Assembly (NCBI GenBank): GCA_910579605.1
Contig: CAJTUG010000007.1
Location: 1 to 52,500 of the forward strand
Length of the DNA: 52,500 bases
Reading direction: 5' to 3'
Source: an uncultured Muribaculaceae bacterium
GTDB taxonomy: Bacteria; Bacteroidota; Bacteroidia; Bacteroidales; Muribaculaceae
The notes under the pieces are model-generated. The model saw nothing but the letters and a program-made list of their open reading frames with translations, was not told the origin of the DNA and did no database searches. Shown in pieces: positions 42,702 to 51,016 of the stretch; position 1 is the first letter of the stretch, and each line of letters starts with the position of its first letter. A program made the position numbers and the translations under genes.

Positions 42702-44537
42702 ATGAAAATCTCCGGTCAAATTTTAATTCTCATGTCGCTTCTGTTTTCCGCCAATGTGGATGGAGCCGAAGCTTCTCCCGGTGTTAAGGTAGAACACCTT
42801 GGCGTGAACAATACTTTGGTGCGAGTTGACAGCAACGCACCTTTTGTGATGTTTCCTGTACAGGAGGCATACGATGATGCTACGGTCAACGTTCTGGTGG
42901 ACGGTAAATTGGACCGAACAATTTATGTTCGTCTTGCAAAATCTAAGGTGGATTATTCCGTGCCTTTTGATTTGCGTCCCTATAAAGGACATGATGTTGT
43001 TTTCAATATAGTGACATCTCAAGACCGCACTAATGTGAGAGATGCACGCGAAGACGCATGTTGGGTTAATATAGTTCAGACAGACTCTGTGGATACATCA
43101 AATACTGAAAAGTATCGGCCGGCATTCCACCATACTCCTTTGTATGGATGGATGAACGACCCTAATGGTATGTTCTATAAAGATGGAACGTGGCATTTGT
43201 ATTACCAATGGAATCCTTACGGTTCAAAATGGCAGAATATGACTTGGGGACACTCGTCGAGCAAGGATCTTGTGAATTGGCAACACCATCCGGCAGCTAT
43301 CGAGCCAAATGGTTTGGGATCTGTTTTCAGTGGAAGTTCAGCGATAGATACGGAGAACAGTGCCGGTTTTGGCAAGGATGCTGTAGTGGCTATGTATACG
43401 TCGGCTGCTACAAGTCAGGTGCAGAGCTTGGCATGGAGTCATGATAACGGCGAAACCTTTGAAATCTATCCGGGTAACCCTGTGATAGCTAATAGCAGCG
43501 AAGCTCGTGACCCCAATATGTTCTGGAATGCTCAGACTAAAGAATGGACTCTTGTATTGGCTCATGCATTGGAGCATGAAATGCTTATCTACACCTCTCC
43601 CGATATGAAAGAATGGACTCTCCAAAGTTCGTTTGGCAAGGGTTTGGGCGCTCAGGATGGGGTGTGGGAATGCCCCGATTTGTTTGAACTTACACTTCCT
43701 GGAACAGATACTAAGAAATGGGTGCTTCTGTGCAATATCAACCCCGGCGGGCCTTTTGGGGGCAGCGGAATACAATATTTTACAGGTGAATTTGACGGCA
43801 AGACATTTAAGTCGGATCTTGATGCCAACGGTAAAGTCGCTACCAAATGGTTGGACTATGGGAAGGATAATTATGCGTTGGTGAGCTGGAGCGACGCGCC
43901 CGAAAACAGACGTACTGTGATAGGCTGGATGAACAACTGGCAGTATGCCGCCGAAACACCTACTCGCCAATATCGCAGCTCTAATACATTGCCCCGTGAC
44001 CTTGAATTGTTCCAAGCTGCCGACGGGCAATATTATGTGGCTTCGGTTCCGTCGCCAGAGGTTGAATCTCTGAAAGGCCGTAAAATTGTATCTGTTTCGT
44101 CTGCAACTATCGGGCAAAGCGGTAAAAAATATTCGTTACCGCGTGAAAACGATGGTATTTGCGAAATCCAAATGGATGTGGACGCTAAAAGTGCCAAGAC
44201 GGTTACTATTACGTTGAGCAATGAAAAGGGCGAAAAAGCGGATCTTGTCTATGACCCTGCTAAAGCAACTTTATCGTTTGACCGTAGAGAGAGCGGGCTC
44301 ACAGATTTCAGCCAGGATTTTCCCTCGGTTACTGTAGTGCCTCTTTATAGCAAGGGGACTCTTAAACTGCAAATTTTTGTAGACCGTTCAAGTGTGGAAA
44401 TATTTGGAGACCAAGGTAAGAGTGTAATGACAAATCTTGTGTTCCCGACCGTTCCGTATAGCACTCTCCAGATATCTGCAGAAGGCGGCAGCTGTAAGGT
44501 TAAAAATCTTGCAGTCTATACCATTAAAGCTGAATAA
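42702..44537 (+). CDS. GH32 fructanase (levanase/inulinase type)
   Basis: Hydrolyses beta-fructosyl bonds in fructans or sucrose. The 611-residue protein has a signal peptide (cleavage near residue 22) and no lipobox, so it is probably periplasmic. An N-terminal beta domain (about 30-135) precedes the propeller. All three catalytic residues are canonical: Asp153 in WMNDPNG, Asp270 in EARDPN and Glu323 in WECPDLF. The C-terminal beta-sandwich holds DRSSVEIFGDQG. Exo versus endo action cannot be read from sequence. It is the first gene of the plus-strand half of the fructan locus. Confidence 0.95.
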   Translation: MKISGQILILMSLLFSANVDGAEASPGVKVEHLGVNNTLVRVDSNAPFVMFPVQEAYDDATVNVLVDGKLDRTIYVRLAKSKVDYSVPFDLRPYKGHDVVFNIVTSQDRTNVRDAREDACWVNIVQTDSVDTSNTEKYRPAFHHTPLYGWMNDPNGMFYKDGTWHLYYQWNPYGSKWQNMTWGHSSSKDLVNWQHHPAAIEPNGLGSVFSGSSAIDTENSAGFGKDAVVAMYTSAATSQVQSLAWSHDNGETFEIYPGNPVIANSSEARDPNMFWNAQTKEWTLVLAHALEHEMLIYTSPDMKEWTLQSSFGKGLGAQDGVWECPDLFELTLPGTDTKKWVLLCNINPGGPFGGSGIQYFTGEFDGKTFKSDLDANGKVATKWLDYGKDNYALVSWSDAPENRRTVIGWMNNWQYAAETPTRQYRSSNTLPRDLELFQAADGQYYVASVPSPEVESLKGRKIVSVSSATIGQSGKKYSLPRENDGICEIQMDVDAKSAKTVTITLSNEKGEKADLVYDPAKATLSFDRRESGLTDFSQDFPSVTVVPLYSKGTLKLQIFVDRSSVEIFGDQGKSVMTNLVFPTVPYSTLQISAEGGSCKVKNLAVYTIKAE

Positions 44538-44560
44538 TAAATTTAATATCCGAAAGACTA

Positions 44561-45754
44561 ATGGAAAATAGTAAAACAATGTCTGCAAGCAAAGGTGGCA
44601 AGCAAGGAATTCTGATGCAGATGATTCCTGTGATGCTTTGCTTCTTTGCCATGGGCTTCGTAGATTTGGTTGGTACGGCGTCCAACTATGTGCAGAAAGA
44701 CTTGAATCTCACAGATTCTCAAGCAAACCTCTTCCCCTCTTTAGTATTCTTCTGGTTTCTTATTTTCTCAGTACCCACCGGGATGCTGATGAATAAAATA
44801 GGACGAAAAAAAACCGTGCTTATAAGCCTTGTTGTTACAGCGTTTTCTCTCATTATACCTCTCACAGGTCAGGGCTATAACACAATGTTGGTTGCGTTCT
44901 CACTCCTTGGCATAGGCAACGCCATAATGCAGACATCTCTCAATCCATTGGTTACGAACCTCATCAGCGGCGATAAGCTTGCGTCTACTTTGACCTTCGG
45001 GCAATTTGTAAAGGCAATAGCTTCTTTCCTCGCACCTATTCTTGCTGCTTGGGGCGCAACCGAAGCAATGCCCACTTTTGATTTGGGTTGGCGTGCTCTA
45101 TTTGTTATATACGCTGTGGTGAGCATACTTTCGGTGGCTGTTTTAGCTGCTACCCCTATAAAAGAAGAACGGCCTGACCGTGCATCGGGTGTGGGCGAAT
45201 GCCTCAAGTTGCTTGGGCGCCCGTTTGTGCTTCTTTGTTTCCTCGGCATCATGTGCCATGTTGGAATTGATGTGGGTACTAATACCACTGCACCAAAAAT
45301 TATTATGGAGCGCTTGTCTCTCCCTCTTGAAGAAGCTGGTTTTGCTACAGGTATATATTTTATCTTCCGCACGGCCGGGTGTTTCTTAGGCGCTTTTATC
45401 CTCCGTTTCATGTCGCCGAAACTGTTCTTTGGCATAAGTGTGGTTCTTATGGCTGTTGCTATGGCCATACTATTTACGGGCAGCAGCCTTACGGTTCTCT
45501 ATGTTGGAATTGCTATGATTGGTTTTGGTAACTCCAATGTGTTCTCTATCATCTTCTCCCAAGCGCTCGTGGATTCTCCTGCCGAAAAGAATGAGGTGTC
45601 TGGCCTTATGATTATGGGTCTTTTTGGAGGTACAATATTTCCGCTTGCAATGGGATTTGCAGCAGATTCGATGGGTCAGGCAGGCGCTGTGGCCGTTATG
45701 ACGATAGGTGTGATTTATCTGCTTTATTATACTATTAAAATCAGAAAAATTTAA
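44561..45754 (+). CDS. MFS sugar transporter (FucP-like), probable fructose importer
   Basis: Inner-membrane proton-coupled sugar transporter of the major facilitator superfamily, 397 residues with about 12 hydrophobic segments. The NKIGRKKTVLIS loop between helices 2 and 3 is the conserved MFS motif. B. thetaiotaomicron has a similar gene (BT1758) at this point of its fructan locus. Its place between a fructanase and a fructokinase makes fructose the likely substrate. It begins 24 bases after the GH32 stop and ends 12 bases before the kinase. Confidence 0.9.
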   Translation: MENSKTMSASKGGKQGILMQMIPVMLCFFAMGFVDLVGTASNYVQKDLNLTDSQANLFPSLVFFWFLIFSVPTGMLMNKIGRKKTVLISLVVTAFSLIIPLTGQGYNTMLVAFSLLGIGNAIMQTSLNPLVTNLISGDKLASTLTFGQFVKAIASFLAPILAAWGATEAMPTFDLGWRALFVIYAVVSILSVAVLAATPIKEERPDRASGVGECLKLLGRPFVLLCFLGIMCHVGIDVGTNTTAPKIIMERLSLPLEEAGFATGIYFIFRTAGCFLGAFILRFMSPKLFFGISVVLMAVAMAILFTGSSLTVLYVGIAMIGFGNSNVFSIIFSQALVDSPAEKNEVSGLMIMGLFGGTIFPLAMGFAADSMGQAGAVAVMTIGVIYLLYYTIKIRKI

Positions 45755-45766
45755 ATACATAATACC

Positions 45767-46648
45767 ATGAAGAATAATGTAGTAGTAGGAATGGGTGAAG
45801 CACTTTGGGATGTTTTGCCCGAAGGAAAAAAGATAGGAGGAGCTCCAGCCAATTTTGCTTACCATGTTTCGCAATTCGGACTTGAAAGTTGTGCTGTCAG
45901 TGCTGTAGGCGACGATGTTTTGGGTGCAGAATTGTTGGAAAATTTCAATCATAAGGGCGTTAAATATCTCATTGAAACTGTTCCTTATCCTACCGGTACT
46001 GTACAGGTTGAAATTGATCAGGCCGGTATTCCCCAGTATGAAATTAAAGAAAATGTGGCATGGGATAATATTCCATATACAGCCAAACTTGAGAATCTCG
46101 CACAACGCACAAAAGCTGTTTGTTTCGGTTCGCTTGCACAACGCAATGTCGTGTCGCGCAATACAATAAACCGTTTTCTTGATGCTATACCCGAAGAAAA
46201 CGAGGCCGTAGTGGTATTTGATATAAATCTTCGCCAGGGTTTCTATAATAAAGATATTATCTGCAATTCCATGCAGCGGTGCAATATATTGAAGATAAAC
46301 GACGAGGAACTTGTGGCAGTGAGCCGTATGTTTGGTTATCCGGGTATCGACCTTCAAGATAAGTGTTGGATTTTGCTTGGCAAATATAATTTGAAGATGC
46401 TTATCCTCACTTGCGGTATAAACGGCAGCTATGTCTTTACTCCAGGCAACGTGTCGTTCCAACCTACGCCAAAAGTTGAGGTTGCCGATACCGTCGGTGC
46501 CGGCGACTCTTTCACGGCGGCGTTTATCGCTTCGTTACTCAAAGGTTTGCCTGTTGCCGAGGCACATCGAAAGGCAGTAGAGACCTCGGCCTATGTATGT
46601 ACATGTCAAGGCGCTATGCCAACATTGCCTGAAGAAATAACAAAATAA
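45767..46648 (+). CDS. PfkB-family fructokinase
   Basis: Phosphorylates imported fructose with ATP, delivering it to glycolysis. The 293-residue protein has the ribokinase fold: GGAPANFAYHVSQFG near residues 24-38 binds sugar, and DTVGAGDSFTAAF carries the anion hole and catalytic Asp247. The N-terminal GMGEALWDVLP is typical of fructokinases. It is the last gene of the GH32-MFS-kinase operon and is followed by a strong terminator. A long antisense frame opposite it is a shadow. Confidence 0.93.
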   Translation: MKNNVVVGMGEALWDVLPEGKKIGGAPANFAYHVSQFGLESCAVSAVGDDVLGAELLENFNHKGVKYLIETVPYPTGTVQVEIDQAGIPQYEIKENVAWDNIPYTAKLENLAQRTKAVCFGSLAQRNVVSRNTINRFLDAIPEENEAVVVFDINLRQGFYNKDIICNSMQRCNILKINDEELVAVSRMFGYPGIDLQDKCWILLGKYNLKMLILTCGINGSYVFTPGNVSFQPTPKVEVADTVGAGDSFTAAFIASLLKGLPVAEAHRKAVETSAYVCTCQGAMPTLPEEITK

Positions 46649-46691
46649 GGTAAACAGATATTTTTTACAGGGTTTTATAATTTTTGATAGG

Positions 46692-46725
46692 AAGGGGGAA
46701 ATTGTTGAAATTTCCCCCTTTTTCT
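46692..46725 (+). terminator. Intrinsic terminator after fructokinase
   Basis: A 12-bp perfect stem (46692-46703 with 46709-46720), 5-base loop, continuing into a run of Ts. It closes the fructan locus on the right. Confidence 0.9.
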
Positions 46726-46737
46726 GTTTATATGAAA

Positions 46738-46769
46738 TTTGGTAGATTATGTGGTTTGCATTAAATTTG
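46738..46769 (+). promoter_or_regulatory. Promoter of the carboxylesterase operon
   Basis: TTTG (46738-46741), 20 bases, TAAATTTG (46762-46769): a perfect Bacteroidetes consensus. Start codon at 46801. Confidence 0.75.
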
Positions 46770-46800
46770 CAAGTGTTTTTACCATAAGCCTAAATTCGGT

Positions 46801-48174
46801 ATGAGATTAATAGTTTCTTTTTTTATCCTTATATGGGCGTGTCTGTTTGTAGACGCCGCGCAACCAGTAGAAACCTCTTGTGGGAAAGTTTTGGGTGTGC
46901 CGTCTAAAGCAGATGGAGTAACGGTCTATAAAGGAATACCATATGCCGCACCTCCTGTTGGTGATTTGCGTTGGCGATTGCCTCAAGCCCATGCTCCATG
47001 GGATACAGTTATGGTATGCGACAAATTCGGGCCTATATCTTTGCAAGGTGGTAGTACGGCAGGAACTTTCTATTGGAAAGAATTTTATCAAGACGGTCAT
47101 CCTTTTATGAGTGAAGATTGTCTGTATCTTAACATATGGGTTCCGGATGGGCGAAAAGAAAAAATGCCGGTTATGGTGTGGATACATGGCGGTGCCTATC
47201 TTGGCGGTTTTGGTCATGAAATAGAATTTAGCGGCGATGCTCTTGCTAAAGAGGGCGTTATTTTGGTTAGTTTGAACTATCGTTTGGGCATGTGTGGATT
47301 CATGGCACATCCGCTTCTTACAGCCGAAAGCGGCACATCGGGCAATTATGGTTTCTATGACCAGCTTGCGGCTATTGAATGGGTGCAACAGAATATTGCG
47401 GCATTTGGTGGCGATTCTGATAATATAACGGTTTTCGGTCAGAGTGCCGGTGCAGGGAGTGTGCAGACGCTTATTTCATCGCCATTGGCAGAAGGTAAGA
47501 TTCGTAGGGCAATAATCCAAAGCGGTGGAGGACTGAACGGGCTCATAGGGTCGCGGCCGCTAAGTGTGGCAGAAGAAATGGGCAAAGGGATGTGGGACGA
47601 GGCCGGTGTTTCCGATCTTGCATCGATGAGGAGCTGGCCGGCAGAGAAATTGCCTGAGGTACTATGGAAATACATGGGTATGCACGGCTCGAAGTATGGC
47701 TCGCCTTTCCGCCCGTGTGTAGACGGGAAATTGCTTGTGGAGAGTCTCGACAGTACGGCAATGTCTGGCAAAGAATTGGATTTGTCTTATATGATAGGAT
47801 GGACAGCACAAGATATGGTGCCTGATATTCAAAGCAAAGCTGCTATAGATTGGAGTTTGCTCCTTGTTGATCAAGGACGCAAGCCGGCTTATGTCTATCT
47901 TTTTGAAAGAGACCTTCCCGGTGATGAAAATTCCGAAAACAATCCTGCTGATAATATGCCAGGAGCTTTTCACTCTTCGGAGTTGTGGTATATGTTTGGT
48001 ACGTTGGATAATTGCTGGCGTCCTATGACAGATGCCGATTATGCTCTTAGCGCAAAAATGGTGAAATATTGGGCTAATTTTGCAAGGACGGGAAATCCTA
48101 ACGGTCCAGACTTGCCTATGTGGGAACCATGTATATTGCCCGACAAGACGGTGATGATTTTTGATGTGAAATAA
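46801..48174 (+). CDS. Type B carboxylesterase, exported
   Basis: Serine esterase of the alpha/beta-hydrolase fold, 457 residues, shorter than the roughly 500-550 of most relatives. The signal peptide ends near FVDAA. PYAAPPVGDLRW, SEDCLYLNIW and the nucleophile elbow FGQSAGAGS (Ser215) are the family signatures. The catalytic His is probably in PGAFHSSELWY, and an acidic residue in GWTAQDMVPD is the likely third member. The shortening lies between these two blocks. The substrate cannot be predicted. It has its own promoter and is followed by an M48 protease gene after 24 bases. Confidence 0.9.
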   Translation: MRLIVSFFILIWACLFVDAAQPVETSCGKVLGVPSKADGVTVYKGIPYAAPPVGDLRWRLPQAHAPWDTVMVCDKFGPISLQGGSTAGTFYWKEFYQDGHPFMSEDCLYLNIWVPDGRKEKMPVMVWIHGGAYLGGFGHEIEFSGDALAKEGVILVSLNYRLGMCGFMAHPLLTAESGTSGNYGFYDQLAAIEWVQQNIAAFGGDSDNITVFGQSAGAGSVQTLISSPLAEGKIRRAIIQSGGGLNGLIGSRPLSVAEEMGKGMWDEAGVSDLASMRSWPAEKLPEVLWKYMGMHGSKYGSPFRPCVDGKLLVESLDSTAMSGKELDLSYMIGWTAQDMVPDIQSKAAIDWSLLLVDQGRKPAYVYLFERDLPGDENSENNPADNMPGAFHSSELWYMFGTLDNCWRPMTDADYALSAKMVKYWANFARTGNPNGPDLPMWEPCILPDKTVMIFDVK

Positions 48175-48198
48175 TTAAACGTTATAAATCAATATATT

Positions 48199-48996
48199 AT
48201 GAAATTTTCTTGGTTAAAAATTGTATTGGCAGTTTTCCTTTTGGGTCTATCGTGCGAATCGCAAGCCCAATTTAACCTTAAAAAAGCTATTGGAGGTGCA
48301 GCCAAGGCTGTCCAGGCCGCGACACTTACCGACGAACAAATGGCGGCTTATGTGAAAGAATCGGTAGATTGGATGGACAAGAACAATCCTGTGCTTCCAG
48401 AAGACGACCCATATACAGTTCGCCTCAGAAAGCTCACTCAAGGTATTACGGATGCCGATGGTATCCCTTTGAATTTCAAAGTTTACAATGTTATCGACGT
48501 TAATGCATTTGCTTGTCCTGATGGTAGTGTGAGAGTATTTGCTGCGCTCATGGATTTGATGGACGATGACGAACTTCTTGGTGTTATAGGTCATGAAATA
48601 GGACATGTGCTTAAGCATCATTCTAAAAATGCTTTCCGTACCCAGCTCCTTACCGGCGCATGCAAGGATGCACTGGCTTCTACAGGTAATAAAATGGCAG
48701 CCCTCACTGATTCTCAGCTTGGAGCATTGACGGAGTCGCTTATCAATGCTAAATATTCTCAGAAGCAAGAGACTGAGGCCGACGATTGCGGCTATGATTT
48801 TTTGGTTAAGAACGGCAAAAATCCATGGGGTATTGTAATGTCTTTTGAAAAATTACAGAGCCTTGAGGGAGGAAATGCCCAAAAGGCCTCGGCTGTGAGC
48901 AAAATGTTCTCTTCGCACCCCGAAACACAGAAGCGTATCGAGCATTTGAGCAAACGATGCGTTAAAGATGGCTATTCACGTCCGGCTGCAAAATAA
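48199..48996 (+). CDS. M48-family zinc metalloprotease, exported
   Basis: A 265-residue periplasmic protease of the Loip/BepA-like kind, without the membrane helices of HtpX. A signal peptide with a likely cleavage near SQAQ is visible; a Cys at 19 is not in a good lipobox. The zinc motif is His132-Glu133-xx-His136 in IGHEIGHVLKHH, and the third ligand is the Glu in QETEADDCGYDFL. The C-terminal FSSHPETQKRIEHL is the usual M48 end. Such proteases usually act in envelope quality control. It is cotranscribed with the esterase. Confidence 0.92.
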   Translation: MKFSWLKIVLAVFLLGLSCESQAQFNLKKAIGGAAKAVQAATLTDEQMAAYVKESVDWMDKNNPVLPEDDPYTVRLRKLTQGITDADGIPLNFKVYNVIDVNAFACPDGSVRVFAALMDLMDDDELLGVIGHEIGHVLKHHSKNAFRTQLLTGACKDALASTGNKMAALTDSQLGALTESLINAKYSQKQETEADDCGYDFLVKNGKNPWGIVMSFEKLQSLEGGNAQKASAVSKMFSSHPETQKRIEHLSKRCVKDGYSRPAAK

Positions 48997-49014
48997 TTAT
49001 TCAGTTACTATATG

Positions 49015-49048
49015 AAAATAGGCGACATCAATTGATGCCGCCTATTTT
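49015..49048. terminator. Bidirectional terminator between convergent genes
   Basis: A 10-bp stem (49015-49024 with 49039-49048) encloses, after one mismatch, a palindrome at 49026-49037. It has A-rich and T-rich flanks on both strands, so it can serve both the M48 gene and the convergent CoA-transferase gene. Confidence 0.8.
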
Positions 49049-49065
49049 TATGTGGTGATAATTAT

Positions 49066-50559
49066 TTATACGTATTTACCGAAATCCGCGTTGCGCATAT
49101 CGCCTGTTTCGTTGAAAGCGTTGTGGAATTCGAAGGCGCACTTAAGAGTATGTGGAGTTTGTCCTTGTGTTCCAAATTCAAGATAGTCTGTAAGCAATTC
49201 ACGGTACATGGGGTGTGCGCAGTTGTTGATGATTTCGCGTGCACGTTCTACCGGGTCTTTATGGCGCAAATCGGCGATACCTTGGTCTGTGACGAGGATG
49301 TCGACAGAGTGCTCAGAGTGGTCGGGATGTGCAACCATGGGCACAATGTTTGAAATAGCGCCGCCTTTAGTTATAGAGGGGCAAGAGAAAATAGATATGT
49401 AGGCATTGCGGGTAAAGTCGCCTGAGCCTCCGATACCGTTCATCATCTTGGTCCCTAAAACGTGTGTTGAGTTGACGCTACCGAAAAGGTCTGCTTCCAA
49501 AGCAGTGTTCATTGCAATAACACCTATTCGGCGGATAACCTCGGGGTTATTGGAAATTTCTGCCGGACGCATAAGAATTTTGTCATGGAAAAAATTAAGG
49601 TCGGCAAAAAGTTTCTTTTCGGTTTCGTCGGTGAATGTCATAGAGCATGTGCTGGCAAATGTACATTTACCTTTTTGGAGTAATTCAAGAACAGCGTCTT
49701 GTATCACTTCGGTATACATCATGAAAGGAGGCAATTCTTTGCTTTCGCCTAAATCATAGAGTACTGCGTTTGCCACATTTCCCACACCCGACTGTAGCGG
49801 CAGGAATTCTTTGGGCAAGCGTCCTGCGGTGTATTCGCCAACAAGGAATTTAACTACGTTCTTGCCTATTTGGGTGGAAACGGCGTCGGGAGCGGTGAAA
49901 GGTTTCACACAGTCGTAAGAGCTTGTTTTAACAATTCCTACAACTTTTGCCGGGTCTATTTTGAGAACGGGGGAACCTATGCGGTCGTTGGCTGCATAGA
50001 TAGGTATTTCGCGGCGGCGCGGCGGGTCAAGCGGCATATAAATGTCGTGCATGCCGCAAAGGCTTGAAGGCAGTTTGTCGTTTAGCTCGATGAAAATTTT
50101 CTTGGCCATGGCTGCATATGTGGGAACATTTCCCACTCCGCAACCTAAGATGATTTCTCCGTTGGGTGTAATGTCGGCAGCTTCAATAATTGCAAAATCT
50201 ATCTCTCCGTATGTCCCATATCTCACTTCTTGAGCCATTTCGGACAGGTGACGGTCGAAATAATGGCAATCGTGCGAATTGATACGTTTGCGCAAATCGG
50301 GTACATTCTGATAGGGTGCACGCATGTTGTAGGCGTTTGCACGCGACAAAGCACCGTCGACGTGGTCGGATGTAGAAGCTCCCGTAAAGAGGTTGATTTT
50401 GAAAGGTCTTCCGGCTTCGTGCTCTTTTTGAGCTTTTACAGCCAAAGCTTCCGAAATAAACTTAGGTGTGCCTGGAGCTGTGAATCCAGAGAGGCCCACA
50501 GTTGCTCCATTGAATATCATTTCGGCAGCTTCTTCGGCTGTCAAATAGTTGAATGGCAT
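49066..50559 (-). CDS. Acetyl-CoA hydrolase/transferase (succinyl-CoA:acetate CoA-transferase type)
   Basis: Moves CoA between carboxylic acids; in Bacteroidales this family links acetate and succinate metabolism. The 497-residue protein shows VGLSGFTAPGTPKF at residues 21-34, Glu284 in MYTEVIQD (the position of the active-site Glu that forms the CoA thioester in Acetobacter AarC), LPLQSGVGNVANAV, and GIGGSGDFTRNA near the C-terminus. The exact acid pair is not shown by the sequence. It is downstream of a small membrane-protein gene (gap 49 bases). Confidence 0.92.
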   Translation of the reverse strand: MPFNYLTAEEAAEMIFNGATVGLSGFTAPGTPKFISEALAVKAQKEHEAGRPFKINLFTGASTSDHVDGALSRANAYNMRAPYQNVPDLRKRINSHDCHYFDRHLSEMAQEVRYGTYGEIDFAIIEAADITPNGEIILGCGVGNVPTYAAMAKKIFIELNDKLPSSLCGMHDIYMPLDPPRRREIPIYAANDRIGSPVLKIDPAKVVGIVKTSSYDCVKPFTAPDAVSTQIGKNVVKFLVGEYTAGRLPKEFLPLQSGVGNVANAVLYDLGESKELPPFMMYTEVIQDAVLELLQKGKCTFASTCSMTFTDETEKKLFADLNFFHDKILMRPAEISNNPEVIRRIGVIAMNTALEADLFGSVNSTHVLGTKMMNGIGGSGDFTRNAYISIFSCPSITKGGAISNIVPMVAHPDHSEHSVDILVTDQGIADLRHKDPVERAREIINNCAHPMYRELLTDYLEFGTQGQTPHTLKCAFEFHNAFNETGDMRNADFGKYV

Positions 50560-50608
50560 AATTTTGGGTTTATTTATATGAGATGTGATTGGTATTTATT
50601 TGAGGTTT

Positions 50609-50974
50609 TCAGAATTTCCGGTTCAAGATTTCTCCCCATATTATGGCAGACCGTAGATTTTGACGTGTGGGTGCTTCCAGTTTGGCAATGTTATCTTGGA
50701 TTGGTTGCATGACATTGTCTTCTGTCACCCTTTGGCCTTCTTCGTTAAAGTCTGAAAAGGAATCTGTTTGTGCTCGCTCGGTTTCGGGAGTTGATCTTAC
50801 CGGATGGTGGACAGGGGGTACCGGAGGAGGCGAAATGGGTCGGGTATGCTGCATTTTTGCTTTCTTCTTGTTTTGCGAGACGCTTTTTATGACGATGAAA
50901 GCTATGCAGATACCAAACCATATAATGCTTGAAATAATTTCGGAGTCCACTACTTTTTTTGTATTTTTGCACAA
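50609..50974 (-). CDS. Small single-TM protein, unknown function
   Basis: A 121-residue protein with one hydrophobic segment (about residues 13-29), a basic stretch (NKKKAKMQH), a Pro-rich linker (ISPPPVPPVHHPV) and a polar C-terminus ending AIIWGEILNRKF. I recognise no family motif. The first ATG at 50974 lies inside the promoter region of divergent miaB, and a minus-strand TAATTTTG (50979-50972) would place transcription initiation after it. A GTG at 50950 is an alternative start. It is probably upstream of the CoA-transferase gene in one transcript. Confidence 0.6.
   Translation of the reverse strand: MCKNTKKVVDSEIISSIIWFGICIAFIVIKSVSQNKKKAKMQHTRPISPPPVPPVHHPVRSTPETERAQTDSFSDFNEEGQRVTEDNVMQPIQDNIAKLEAPTRQNLRSAIIWGEILNRKF
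50938..50969 (+). promoter_or_regulatory. Promoter of miaB
   Basis: TTTC (50938-50941), 20 bases, TATTTTTG (50962-50969), one base short of the consensus. The start codon chosen is 51017. Confidence 0.5.
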
Positions 50975-51016
50975 AATTACACAAACTTGTGGATTGCCAC
51001 AAATATTTCGCTGAAA

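Noticed and set aside
43338..44117. 259-residue antisense frame inside the GH32 gene
   Set aside because: Opposite a gene with intact catalytic motifs; no recognisable protein features.
45470..46462. 330-residue antisense frame opposite the fructokinase gene
   Set aside because: No signal, domain or promoter; its composition is rich in His, Cys and Ile as expected of a shadow, and the sense gene has clear family motifs.
47720..47900. Carboxylesterase as a pseudogene because the usual catalytic Glu block is shortened
   Set aside because: The frame is intact, the Ser elbow and His region are present, and an Asp in GWTAQDM can serve as the acid; related Bacteroidales enzymes have a similar form as I remember.
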